This document shows, one piece after another, positions 47,782 through 56,494 of a stretch of DNA of 64,000 bases. Location: assembly GCA_012842745.1 (NCBI GenBank), contig DUSF01000035.1, positions 310,001 through 374,000 of the forward strand, in the 5' to 3' direction. The translations under genes were made by a program, and so were the position numbers. The stretch's first letter is position 1; every line of letters begins with the position of its first letter. The notes below the pieces were generated by a model. The model did not search any database and was not told the origin of the DNA. It saw only the letters and a list, made by a program, of their open reading frames with translations. The DNA is from Bacillus sp. (in: firmicutes). Its GTDB lineage: Bacteria > Bacillota > Bacilli > Bacillales > Bacillaceae_J.

Positions 47782-50700
47782 ATGGTGAGCAACAAATTGA
47801 AAAATAGTAGACAAAAAAGGAAGATTTTCATAATAATAGGGTTGCTCATTATGTCTCTCATAGGCTTTCGCTTTATTTGGATGGGAATACATCAACAAAG
47901 TAATTTTCCTACTGCAAAAAATGGCATACTTGATTTAAGAGATGTAGATTTAGATTCTGATGATGTCGTTTTTCTTAATGGAGAGTGGTTATTTTTCAAA
48001 AATCAGTTGATCAATCCAACACTATCTAAGGAAGAACTAAGTCGTTTAGAACACGAGAACATTCAAGTTCCAAGAAATTGGAAGGGGATAGTCGAAGATG
48101 AAGAACAAAAACCTTTTGGAGTAGGAACTTATTATTTACGGATTTTGTTAAATGAAGAAAAAAAGCAAATGTTTAGTCTTTATTTTAAGGATATCCGTGC
48201 AAGCTCCAGAACTTATATTAATGGTGAAAAAGTCGCTCAGCTTGGAGAGATTTCTGAAGATAAAGCCTTATTTCAAGCTGATTATCGACCATTTGAAGTG
48301 ATTGTAAATGATAATGCATCAGAAATTCGATTGCTCATCCATGTTGCCAATTTTGAGTTGAAACGTTCTGGAGGGATTTTAAAACCGATTCAATTTGGTT
48401 CGTATGATGCGATTAAAAAGGCACAAGTAATCTCTTTATTATTACACTTTATAAGTATTTTTATATTTTTAATTCATTTTATATATGCACTCATTATTTT
48501 TATTTTTTATGCAAGAAAAAAAGGATTGCTTTATTTAGCAATGGCGTTCCTATTTGGAGCTATATCAATCCTTGTGAATGATGAGAGAATCATTCTTTAT
48601 CTATTTCCAGCTATCAGTTTTGAGTGGTCGAATAAACTATATTATGTATCATACTCAAGTGCTATATTTTTTTTACTTTACTTTTTTAAAGATGTGTTCC
48701 CTGAGTTTTTTGAAAATCGACTGGGAATGAGGCTCATCTACAAACTATTGTCTTATTTATATAGTACGATTTTAGCCGCGGTATTGTTGGAATTTAATCT
48801 GATAGTTCCTATATTGTTCACAGTTTTAATGGTATTTTTTCCGTTTGTTATCCCATTTCTTTTGTTCAAAGCTGTGTTACATCAGAAAAAGGGTTCAATT
48901 GCTTTACTAGTTGGTATGTTTGCTATTGCCTTCAGTCTTGTTTGGGGTTGGATTAAAGGTCATGGTGGGGTGTCATTTCCTTATTATCCAATAGATGTGG
49001 TCATAGGGGTAACTGGTTTTGCGCTGTTTTGGTTTAGTCGTTTTTTCGAAGCGCTTGATACAAGTGAGAGTTTAGCTAAGAAACTGCAAGTAGCCGCTGA
49101 ACAAAAGGATGAATTTTTAGCGATTACTTCACATGAACTGAAAAATCCATTGCATGGCTTACTCAATATTTCTCAACTAGTATATGAAACAGAACAATCT
49201 AATTTATCAGCAACAAATCGAAAAAATTTACAAACAATCATTGATATAGGTCAAAGGATGTCACTTCTCCTTAGTGACTTACTCGAAATCGACAAACTTA
49301 AAGAAAGTGGCATCATCTTAAAAACAGGTCGAGTGAATTTATCATCTGTTGTTTTGAGTGTATTCGATATGGTCCGCTTTATGACAGAGGGGAGAAACAT
49401 TGCCTTCAGAACGGAGGGCTTGGAGGATTTCCCAGAAATCAAGGCGGACAAAAATCGCTTGTTTCAGATTGTCTTTAATCTTGTTCATAATGCCGTTAAA
49501 TTTACGAATGAAGGAGAAATTGTTGTTCGTGCCGAGGTTAAAGGCGAATTTGCCTTGATTAGTGTGAAAGACAGTGGAATTGGCATGGATGATAAAATAT
49601 TGCAAAACATTTTCTCATCTTCTAAGCGGGCTACTATAAGTCCGGTGGAAAAAAGCGGTAGTGGCCTAGGATTAAGTATATGTGACCAATTAATTAAGTT
49701 GCATGGAGGAACTTTATCTGTCGAGTCGATGATAGGGAAGGGGACAACTTTCACGTTCTTCCTTCCATTAGCAAGTGACAACAAGCAAGTACAAGTTCTG
49801 AATAAATCAGACAAAAATACGAGAGGACACGAAGTAGAGATTCCAGCCGTTCAAAAGGGGTGGCCGTCGGTTTTAGTCGTTGATGATGACCCAATTAATC
49901 AGGAAGTACTAAAACAAACATTGTATTTAGAAAAGTTTAATGTAATTACCGCTTCTTCTGGTGAAGAGGCATTACAATTGTTGTCTATGGGAAGTTGGCA
50001 TCTCGTAATCACTGATGTAATGATGCCAAACATGTCTGGATATGAACTTACAAAGAAAATTCGTGAGCGGTTTTCGTTAACGGAATTACCGATTTTATTA
50101 TTAACGGCAAAAAATCAGCTAGAAGTGACACAAACAGGCTTTCACTACGGTGCAAATGATTATATTATAAAACCTGTTGAGAAATTAGAATTGGTTACAA
50201 GGATTAAGGCATTGGCTACATTGAAAGATTCGGTTGATGAACGAATACGTATGGAAGCAGCGTGGCTACAGGCGCAAATTCGCCCTCACTTTTTATTTAA
50301 CACATTGAATTCGATTGCAGCATTAAGTAAAACAAATCCGGTTAAAATGATAGATTTATTAGATGAGTTTGGAAATTACTTACAAGCAAGTTTTGATGTT
50401 AGGAATTTAAAACAAGTTATTTCATTAAAGAATGAATTAGAACTTGTTCGCTCCTATTTATTTATTCAAAAACAAAGATTTGGGGAGCGGTTAAATGTCA
50501 TTTGGGAGGTCGATAAAGGGATTAATGTTACTATTCCTCCGCTTTCAATCCAGACGATTGTAGAAAATGCAATTCATCATGGGGTATTAAAGCATCCAAA
50601 TGGTGGAACGATTATAATTCAAGTGCGGAAAGTTGAAAATAATGTTGAAATCATGATTAAAGACGATGGTATCGGGATGTCCGAAGAGAAAGTAGCTCAA

Positions 50701-50850
50701 TTACTTTCCTATCAAACAAATGAGAACGGCGGGATTGGTCTATTGAATACGGATAAACGTTTAAGACGTCTTTATGGACATGGATTAATCATTAAGAGTA
50801 ATATAGAAGTTGGAACGATTGTCACGTTTTCAGTTCCAATGAATTATTAG
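47782..50850 (+). CDS. Membrane hybrid sensor kinase with 7TM sensor, HisKA core, receiver and LytS-type second kinase core
   Basis: 1022 residues. TM1 (about 14-35), an extracellular jelly-roll-like domain (about 50-205: VPRNWKGIVEDEEQKPFGVGTYYLRI), and a block of seven helices (about 215-425) form a 7TMR-DISM-type sensor. Cytoplasmic parts in order: HisKA with His451 (ITSHELKNPLHG); HATPase with NLVHNAVKFTNEG, DSGIGMDD and GSGLGLSICDQL; receiver with Asp745 (LVITDVMMPNMSGYEL); then a second, LytS-type His_kinase with His836 (QIRPHFLFNTLNSI) and its own HATPase (ENAIHHGV, DDGIGMSEE, GGIGLLNTDKRL). The probable output is the SARP response regulator at 39924. ATG 47782 after AAAGGAAG. Confidence 0.92.
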   Translation: MVSNKLKNSRQKRKIFIIIGLLIMSLIGFRFIWMGIHQQSNFPTAKNGILDLRDVDLDSDDVVFLNGEWLFFKNQLINPTLSKEELSRLEHENIQVPRNWKGIVEDEEQKPFGVGTYYLRILLNEEKKQMFSLYFKDIRASSRTYINGEKVAQLGEISEDKALFQADYRPFEVIVNDNASEIRLLIHVANFELKRSGGILKPIQFGSYDAIKKAQVISLLLHFISIFIFLIHFIYALIIFIFYARKKGLLYLAMAFLFGAISILVNDERIILYLFPAISFEWSNKLYYVSYSSAIFFLLYFFKDVFPEFFENRLGMRLIYKLLSYLYSTILAAVLLEFNLIVPILFTVLMVFFPFVIPFLLFKAVLHQKKGSIALLVGMFAIAFSLVWGWIKGHGGVSFPYYPIDVVIGVTGFALFWFSRFFEALDTSESLAKKLQVAAEQKDEFLAITSHELKNPLHGLLNISQLVYETEQSNLSATNRKNLQTIIDIGQRMSLLLSDLLEIDKLKESGIILKTGRVNLSSVVLSVFDMVRFMTEGRNIAFRTEGLEDFPEIKADKNRLFQIVFNLVHNAVKFTNEGEIVVRAEVKGEFALISVKDSGIGMDDKILQNIFSSSKRATISPVEKSGSGLGLSICDQLIKLHGGTLSVESMIGKGTTFTFFLPLASDNKQVQVLNKSDKNTRGHEVEIPAVQKGWPSVLVVDDDPINQEVLKQTLYLEKFNVITASSGEEALQLLSMGSWHLVITDVMMPNMSGYELTKKIRERFSLTELPILLLTAKNQLEVTQTGFHYGANDYIIKPVEKLELVTRIKALATLKDSVDERIRMEAAWLQAQIRPHFLFNTLNSIAALSKTNPVKMIDLLDEFGNYLQASFDVRNLKQVISLKNELELVRSYLFIQKQRFGERLNVIWEVDKGINVTIPPLSIQTIVENAIHHGVLKHPNGGTIIIQVRKVENNVEIMIKDDGIGMSEEKVAQLLSYQTNENGGIGLLNTDKRLRRLYGHGLIIKSNIEVGTIVTFSVPMNY

Positions 50851-50933
50851 ATTGAATACTTCATCCATATGTCATCATATATTTTTAGCCATGAGATGTT
50901 CAATCAACTCTATTTGATAGAGGAGGTCTTTTT

Positions 50934-51575
50934 TTGTTCATATCTAATGAGATAACTGCTTATATTGAAAGTCTGGTTCCTGAAAGGGAGCCAGCTATTA
51001 TTGAAATAGAAAAATACGCAAAAGAGCATCGTATCCCAATTATGGAACTAGTTGGAATGGAATCGATGCTTCAGTTTTTAAAGCTACTTCAGCCAAAGGT
51101 AATATTAGAAATCGGCACGGCAATTGGCTATTCAGCGATAAGGATGGCAAAAGCGTTGCCAAACGCTCAAATTACAACAATTGAGCGTGATAAAATCCGC
51201 TATGATAAGGCGATTGAAAATATAGCTGCTATGAACTTGCAAGAACAAATAACGGTCATATTTGGTGATGCTCTTGAGACAAAAGAACAAGTTAGCCAGT
51301 ATGGTCCGTTCGATTGTATTTTTATAGATGCTGCCAAAGGTCAATATATGCGATTTTTTGAGTTATATAGTGCGTTATTAAATCATCATGGAGTTATTTT
51401 TTCAGACAATGTTTTATTCAGAGGATTCGTTGCCAAAGCTAATGTGGAAGAAAAACGTCATCAAAGCTTAGTTGACAAAATTAAAGGCTATAACAAATGG
51501 CTTATGAATCATCCTGAATTCGAAACAACGATTTTAACGGTTGGGGATGGAATTGCCATTAGCCGTAAGAGGTGA
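50934..51575 (+). CDS. trmR: tRNA 5-hydroxyuridine methyltransferase TrmR (YrrM)
   Basis: 213 residues starting at TTG 50934, seven bases after AGGAGG. Class I SAM-dependent O-methyltransferase: ILEIGTAIGYSAIRMAKALP (SAM binding), TTIERDKIRYDKA, FDCIFIDAAKGQYMRFFEL, FSDNVLFRG. In B. subtilis TrmR methylates ho5U34 of tRNA to mo5U34; the hydroxylation is done by the products of the next two genes. Resumes the conserved order after the adhesin region. Confidence 0.92.
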   Translation: MFISNEITAYIESLVPEREPAIIEIEKYAKEHRIPIMELVGMESMLQFLKLLQPKVILEIGTAIGYSAIRMAKALPNAQITTIERDKIRYDKAIENIAAMNLQEQITVIFGDALETKEQVSQYGPFDCIFIDAAKGQYMRFFELYSALLNHHGVIFSDNVLFRGFVAKANVEEKRHQSLVDKIKGYNKWLMNHPEFETTILTVGDGIAISRKR

Positions 51576-51580
51576 AAAGA

Positions 51581-52510
51581 ATGAAGAAACCTGAAATTTT
51601 AGTAACACCAACTTGTATAAAAGATATTGAATTACTTGCTGAAGCAGGAGCAGATGCCATTTTAATTGGTGAGGAGCGCTATGGCCTGCGCCTTGCTGGA
51701 GAGTTTAAAAGAGACGATTTAAAAACGGCTATTATGATAGCACATCAACATAAGATGAAAGCTTACGTGGCGATTAATGCCATTTTTCATAATGATAAAA
51801 TTGAAGAATTAAAAGATTATGTAACGTTTGTTCAAGAAGCCAATGCTGATGCGATTGTTTTTGGAGACCCTGCTGCACTAATGACAGTAAGAGAAGTCGC
51901 TCCAGAAATGAAATTGCATTGGAACACCGAAACGCTCGCAACCAATTGGTACACATGTAATTACTGGGGCCGTAAAGGGGCAAAGCGAGCAGTATTGGCA
52001 CGTGAACTGAATTTGGACGCAATTATTGAAACGAAAGAAAATGCGGAAGTAGAAATCGAAGTCCAAGTTCATGGCATGACCGCGATGTTTCAGTCAAGGC
52101 GCACATTAATCGGCAACTATTATGAATTCCAAGGAAAAACGATGAAGGTTGAAAACCGTTCAAAACAAGATCAGATGTTTCTTCATGATAAAGAACGCGG
52201 CACTAAATATCCAGTTTTCGAGGATGAAAATGGGACACATATTATGAGCCCGAACGATATTTGCATCATTGATGAGCTAGAGGAATTAATTGATGCGGGT
52301 ATTGACAGCTTTAAAATTGAAGGGGTGCTAAAATCATCGGAATATATTGTTGAAGTGACGAAAAAATATCGTAAAGCGGTTGATTTATGTACCGACGACC
52401 GTGAACAATACGAGGAGATAAAAGAACAATTAGTTGCTGAAATTGAAGCTATCCAGCCGAAAAATCGCCCGTTGGATACAGGATTTTTCTATAAGGAGAC
52501 CGTGTATTAG
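51581..52510 (+). CDS. trhP1: Peptidase U32-family tRNA hydroxylation protein TrhP1 (YrrN)
   Basis: 309 residues from ATG 51581 with AGAGGTGA upstream; a GTG at 51572 overlaps the trmR stop. U32 family: VTPTCIKDIELLAEAGADAILIG, NAIFHNDKIEELKDYV, LHWNTETLATNWYTCNYWG, VQVHGMTAMFQSRRTLIGNY, FKIEGVLKSSEYIVEVTKKYR. Despite the family name it is not a protease but works with TrhP2 in prephenate-dependent 5-hydroxylation of tRNA U34. It lacks the cysteine cluster seen in its partner. Confidence 0.9.
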   Translation: MKKPEILVTPTCIKDIELLAEAGADAILIGEERYGLRLAGEFKRDDLKTAIMIAHQHKMKAYVAINAIFHNDKIEELKDYVTFVQEANADAIVFGDPAALMTVREVAPEMKLHWNTETLATNWYTCNYWGRKGAKRAVLARELNLDAIIETKENAEVEIEVQVHGMTAMFQSRRTLIGNYYEFQGKTMKVENRSKQDQMFLHDKERGTKYPVFEDENGTHIMSPNDICIIDELEELIDAGIDSFKIEGVLKSSEYIVEVTKKYRKAVDLCTDDREQYEEIKEQLVAEIEAIQPKNRPLDTGFFYKETVY

Positions 52511-52553
52511 GGAAAGAGAATAAAAAATTGTACAAAACTACTGAAAATATTGA

Positions 52554-52660
52554 CTAGTGTCTAAATTGAGCATGTAAGCCCCAAACTGGTCACTAGGGTA
52601 CAGTTCTAGTGTCCAAGAAATATATAATAATGGAACATGCAAACTATCCACATGTTCCAT
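52554..52660 (+). promoter_or_regulatory. Structured spacer between trhP1 and trhP2
   Basis: CACTAG (52591-52596) can pair with CTAGTG upstream (52554-52559) or downstream (52606-52611); the downstream stem extends by TGG/CCA across a T-T mismatch. Just before the trhP2 ribosome binding site is a perfect 10-bp hairpin (52630-52639 with 52651-52660, loop 11). No T run, so termination is unlikely. Confidence 0.4.
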
Positions 52661-52680
52661 AAAGAAAGGTGTGATACAAA

Positions 52681-53961
52681 GTGGCAGCTATAGCTGATAA
52701 AATATCTGAAATCATCGATGGCAAGCGTGTAATTGTGAAAAAACCAGAGCTCCTTGCGCCGGCCGGCAATTTAGAAAAGTTAAAAATTGCAGTACATTAC
52801 GGCGCAGATGCTGTTTTTATAGGTGGTCAAGAGTACGGGTTACGTTCCAATGCCGATAATTTTTCGATTGAGGAAATGGCAGAGGGCGTAGAATTTGCCA
52901 AGAAATACGGGGCGAAAATTTATGTGACGACAAATATCATTGCCCATAATGAAAATATTCCCGGGCTAGAAGAATATTTAAAAGGTGTGGAAAAAGCCGG
53001 TGTTGCCGGTATTATTGTTGCCGACCCGCTTATTATCGAAACAGCTAAGCGAGTTGCACCAAAGCTTGAGACGCATTTAAGCACACAGCAATCTCTTTCT
53101 AACTGGAAAGCAGCGCAGTTTTGGAAAGAAGAAGGAATGGAACGCGTTGTTTTAGCAAGGGAAGCAAGCGCGGAAGAAATAAAAGCAATTAAAGAAAACG
53201 TTGATATTGAAGTAGAAATTTTTATTCATGGAGCGATGTGTATCGCTTATTCTGGACGTTGTACGTTAAGCAACCACATGACAGCCCGCGATTCTAACAG
53301 AGGAGGCTGCTGCCAATCATGCCGCTGGGATTATGATTTATACAAATTAGAGAGCAACAATGGCGCCATAACGGAAGCAGCGCAATTTGCTGATGAGGAT
53401 CTTCCGTTTGCGATGAGCCCGAAAGATTTAAATCTAATTGCATCAATTCCAAAGATTATTGAGCTTGGAGTAGACAGCTTGAAAATAGAAGGAAGAATGA
53501 AATCAATCCACTATGTTGCGACGGTTGTCAGCGTTTATCGCAAAGTTATTGATGCCTATTGTGCTGACCCAGACAATTTTGTAATTAAACAGGAGTGGTT
53601 GGAAGAGCTTGATAAGTGCGCCAACCGTGATACGGCTCCAGCCTTTTTTGAAGGTGTTCCAGGCTTTAAAGAGCAGATGTTTGGCAATCATAGCAAAAAG
53701 ACAACTTATGATTTTGCTGGTATGGTGTTAGATTATAATCCTGAAACAAAAATGGTAACATTACAGCAACGCAACCACTTTAGGCCTGGTGATGAAGTTG
53801 AATTTTTTGGTCCAGAAATTGATAATTTTAAAATGATTGTTGAAAAAATATGGGATGAAGATGGCATAGAGTTAGATGCTGCCCGTCATCCATTGCAAAT
53901 TGTCAAATTTAAAGTAGACCGCCCCGTTTTTCTCTACAACATGATGAGAAAGGAAATTTAA
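52681..53961 (+). CDS. trhP2: Peptidase U32-family tRNA hydroxylation protein TrhP2 (YrrO)
   Basis: 426 residues from GTG 52681, ten bases after AAAGG. N-terminal barrel with KKPELLAPAGNLEKLKIAVHYGAD, IGGQEYGLRS and ETHLSTQQSLSNW; iron-sulfur cysteines in HGAMCIAYSGRCTLSNH and GGCCQSCRW; C-terminal beta-barrel domain from about 330 (YDFAGMVLDYNPETKMVTLQ). It forms the 5-hydroxyuridine-34 biosynthesis factor with TrhP1. In B. subtilis udk (uridine kinase) follows; here greA follows directly. Confidence 0.93.
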   Translation: MAAIADKISEIIDGKRVIVKKPELLAPAGNLEKLKIAVHYGADAVFIGGQEYGLRSNADNFSIEEMAEGVEFAKKYGAKIYVTTNIIAHNENIPGLEEYLKGVEKAGVAGIIVADPLIIETAKRVAPKLETHLSTQQSLSNWKAAQFWKEEGMERVVLAREASAEEIKAIKENVDIEVEIFIHGAMCIAYSGRCTLSNHMTARDSNRGGCCQSCRWDYDLYKLESNNGAITEAAQFADEDLPFAMSPKDLNLIASIPKIIELGVDSLKIEGRMKSIHYVATVVSVYRKVIDAYCADPDNFVIKQEWLEELDKCANRDTAPAFFEGVPGFKEQMFGNHSKKTTYDFAGMVLDYNPETKMVTLQQRNHFRPGDEVEFFGPEIDNFKMIVEKIWDEDGIELDAARHPLQIVKFKVDRPVFLYNMMRKEI

Positions 53962-54021
53962 TTCCAAACAATTGTTGATGAAATGGAAAATTTGTAATAG
54001 GATATAAAAAGTATATTTAAA

Positions 54022-54070
54022 ATAATTGTATGAAGTTATGGGGGCTCCATACAATTATACTTTCTTTTTC
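54022..54070 (+). terminator. Intrinsic terminator after trhP2
   Basis: Perfect 11-bp stem (54022-54032 with 54048-54058) with a 15-nt loop, followed by a T-rich stretch TTTCTTTTTC. AT-rich but well placed before greA. Confidence 0.65.
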
Positions 54071-54109
54071 GGATGTACATAAAGAAGGAAATAAAAGGAG
54101 CGAAGGGTT

Positions 54110-54598
54110 ATGGCAGAAGAAAAAAGTTATTATATGACTGAAGAAGGTAAAGAAAAGCTGAATAAGGAATTGGAGTATTTAAAGAGTGAAAAGAGGAAGG
54201 AAGTTGTTGAACGCATAAAAATTGCCAGAGGTTTTGGTGATTTATCAGAGAACTCTGAATATGATGCCGCAAAGGATGAACAAGCATTTGTTGAATCAAG
54301 AATAGCCGCTATTGAAAAGATGATTCGTAATGCTGTGATTATTGAGGCTGATGAGGAAAACTCAAATATTGTATCCCTAGGTAAAAAGGTAATATTCGCA
54401 GAAATTATGGCGGATGGTAGCGAAGATGACGAAGAAGAATACACGATTGTCGGAAGTGCGGAAGCTGATCCGTTTGAAGGTAAGATTTCAAATGATTCTC
54501 CAATGGCAGTGAGTCTTTTAGGACGCCAAATTGGTGAAGAAGTTGTTGTCCAAACACCTGGCGGTGAAATAAAAGTTCGCATTAAAGATGTAAAATAA
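54110..54598 (+). CDS. greA: Transcription elongation factor GreA
   Basis: 162 residues. N-terminal antiparallel coiled coil (residues 8-78) with the acidic tip [20 protein letters not shown] that enters the RNA polymerase channel and stimulates transcript cleavage. The C-terminal FKBP-like domain has [17 protein letters not shown] and [20 protein letters not shown]. The ATG at 54110 follows AAAGGAGCG. Confidence 0.97.
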   Translation: MAEEKSYYMTEEGKEKLNKELEYLKSEKRKEVVERIKIARGFGDLSENSEYDAAKDEQAFVESRIAAIEKMIRNAVIIEADEENSNIVSLGKKVIFAEIMADGSEDDEEEYTIVGSAEADPFEGKISNDSPMAVSLLGRQIGEEVVVQTPGGEIKVRIKDVK

Positions 54599-54626
54599 AA
54601 TAAATGCGCTTTCATGTTTTAATAGC

Positions 54627-54662
54627 AAACACCTCGTCAAAAATGATGATGAGGTGTTTTTT
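54627..54662 (+). terminator. greA terminator whose right arm carries the Shine-Dalgarno sequence of the next gene
   Basis: AAACACCTC (54627-54635) pairs with GAGGTGTTT (54651-54659); six T residues follow (54657-54662) and end directly at the ATG of the PBP gene (54663). GAGGTG in the right arm is the only good ribosome binding site for that ATG. Read-through mRNA would have this site paired. Confidence 0.8.
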
Positions 54663-56417
54663 ATGAAAATAAAAAAAAGAGCGCTATTTCTTATTGCCAC
54701 CATTATGATTATTTTATTAAGTCTCATTGGGCGGCTTGTTCAAGTTCAACTTATTCAAACAGAATCTTTTTCAAAGCATCATATCAATTTAATTGAAGCG
54801 AGCATTAAGCAAAGGACGCAAGCGATTGTTTTAGATGATGGCCGCGGTCGGTTTATCGATAGAAACGGCGAGGCGATTACAAACGATTATTATCCAAGCG
54901 TAGTGCTATTTCCATTTTTAAAAGGAATGAAGTGGCCCGTTGAAAAAATCGCTAACATTACTGGGATTTCAGAACAAGAACTGTTGACAGCTGTCCAAAG
55001 TGCAAAAACCCCTTTTGCTTTTGGTGGAAAAGACCCAGTCAAGCTTACAGAAAAACAGCAGCAACAAATAAATGAGTTAAAAATTCCAGGTGTGTTTGCG
55101 TTATACCAGCAGGTAAACACGAATCAAGTATTGGCAGAGCATTTACTCGGAATCGCTCGCCAAAATAAAGAGATTTTAGAAAAAAGGTATAATGAAAAGT
55201 TGAAAAGTGGCCTTATTTCGCCTCATACGGAAATTGGCATCACAGGGCTACAAAAGGCATTTGACGAATTTTTGCTGCCTGAAGGTGAATCTAAGCTTCT
55301 TTATCATGTTGATCAATTAGGAGGGCCATTATTTGGACTTGAGGTAAAATACACGGCACCTGCAAATCCGTTTTATCCGACGGCAATTAAAACGACATTA
55401 CATAAACCATTGCAAATAGTAGCTGAACGGTCTGTTGATGATTTAGGCTTAGAAAAAGGAGGTTTAATCGTAATAGATGTTGAGACAAGCGATATTCTAG
55501 CAATGGTTAGTCGACCGGTAATGAACGTTAAAAACCCATTGGCAGATAGAGGTGGGGTAAATGAAATGATTGAGCCGCAAATACCCGGCTCTGTTTTTAA
55601 AATCGTTACAGCGGCTGCGGCATTAGAGAATAATGTAAAAGTGCGCGGGAGAATGTTTAATTGTGATTATAATCTTTATGGTGATGGTGAGGACGCGCGA
55701 AAATTAGGTTTGCTAAATTTTGAAGAAAGCTTTGCGAAAAGCTGTAATTATACATTTGCAAAATTAGCGGAAGAAATCATCACGGAGAATCCTAATTACA
55801 TCGAGCTATACGCTGAGAAACTAGGCTTGCTAAGCCGTATTGGCTGGCATGGTGAAGTTTTTCACTATGAGAATTTTTTGCAATTACCTGAAGAAAAAGT
55901 TGGTCGTATTTGGAGCGATGCCAACGATAAGCATGTAAAAAAGGCGATAAACCAAACAGCGATTGGGCAAAAGGATGTACGCGTAAGTCCGCTCTCGGTT
56001 GCCAATATGATGGCTACGATCGCACGTGGTGGGGAAAAAATGCAGGTGCGGGCTGCATCAGAGGTCCAATATAAAAATGGCACAACATTGTTTTCATTTC
56101 CACAACAACAACTAAAGGGGAGCCCATTATCTACTTATACGATAAAGAATCTGCAGAAGCTTCTTCAAGGAGTAGTTGAAGAAGGAACAGGTGAACGTTT
56201 TAAAACGTTGCCATATAAAGTAGCCGGAAAAACGGGTACAGCTGAAACAGGGCGGAATGGCTTAGTGAACAAATGGTTTGCCGCCTACTTTCCAGTTGAG
56301 CAACCAAAATATGCGCTCGTAGTTGTGGACTTAGATGTAAAAGAAAAAGATGCGAAAACTAGTGATATCGTTGAGGCAATGGTGAAAAATATTTATCAAT
56401 TAAATAGAAACGAATGA
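54663..56417 (+). CDS. pbpI: Class B penicillin-binding protein (PbpI/YrrR-type transpeptidase)
   Basis: 584 residues from ATG 54663 (GAGGTG six bases upstream). One N-terminal membrane helix (about 8-24), a dimerisation/pedestal domain with RGRFIDRNGEAITNDYYPSVV, then the transpeptidase domain. Active-site motifs: SVFK in QIPGSVFKIVTAAAAL, SCN in FAKSCNYTFAKLA and KTG in VAGKTGTAETG. It cross-links peptidoglycan; B. subtilis PbpI is sigma-F dependent in the forespore, but control here is not shown. It is followed by yrrS as in B. subtilis. Confidence 0.92.
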   Translation: MKIKKRALFLIATIMIILLSLIGRLVQVQLIQTESFSKHHINLIEASIKQRTQAIVLDDGRGRFIDRNGEAITNDYYPSVVLFPFLKGMKWPVEKIANITGISEQELLTAVQSAKTPFAFGGKDPVKLTEKQQQQINELKIPGVFALYQQVNTNQVLAEHLLGIARQNKEILEKRYNEKLKSGLISPHTEIGITGLQKAFDEFLLPEGESKLLYHVDQLGGPLFGLEVKYTAPANPFYPTAIKTTLHKPLQIVAERSVDDLGLEKGGLIVIDVETSDILAMVSRPVMNVKNPLADRGGVNEMIEPQIPGSVFKIVTAAAALENNVKVRGRMFNCDYNLYGDGEDARKLGLLNFEESFAKSCNYTFAKLAEEIITENPNYIELYAEKLGLLSRIGWHGEVFHYENFLQLPEEKVGRIWSDANDKHVKKAINQTAIGQKDVRVSPLSVANMMATIARGGEKMQVRAASEVQYKNGTTLFSFPQQQLKGSPLSTYTIKNLQKLLQGVVEEGTGERFKTLPYKVAGKTGTAETGRNGLVNKWFAAYFPVEQPKYALVVVDLDVKEKDAKTSDIVEAMVKNIYQLNRNE

Positions 56418-56494
56418 ATTTGCTTTTAGGCTATACAAATAAATGGTAGAATACGAGGTAGACTACATTTAGAAATTAAAGTGGGGGACATTGT

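Noticed and set aside
39924-50850. Antiphage defence or biosynthetic gene cluster suggested by the SARP domain
   Set aside because: No biosynthetic, nuclease or toxin genes are present; sortase plus LPQTG protein explain the cargo better as surface display.
54130-54615. 161-residue minus-strand frame over greA
   Set aside because: Exact antisense of greA with Ser-rich low-complexity translation; no start signals.
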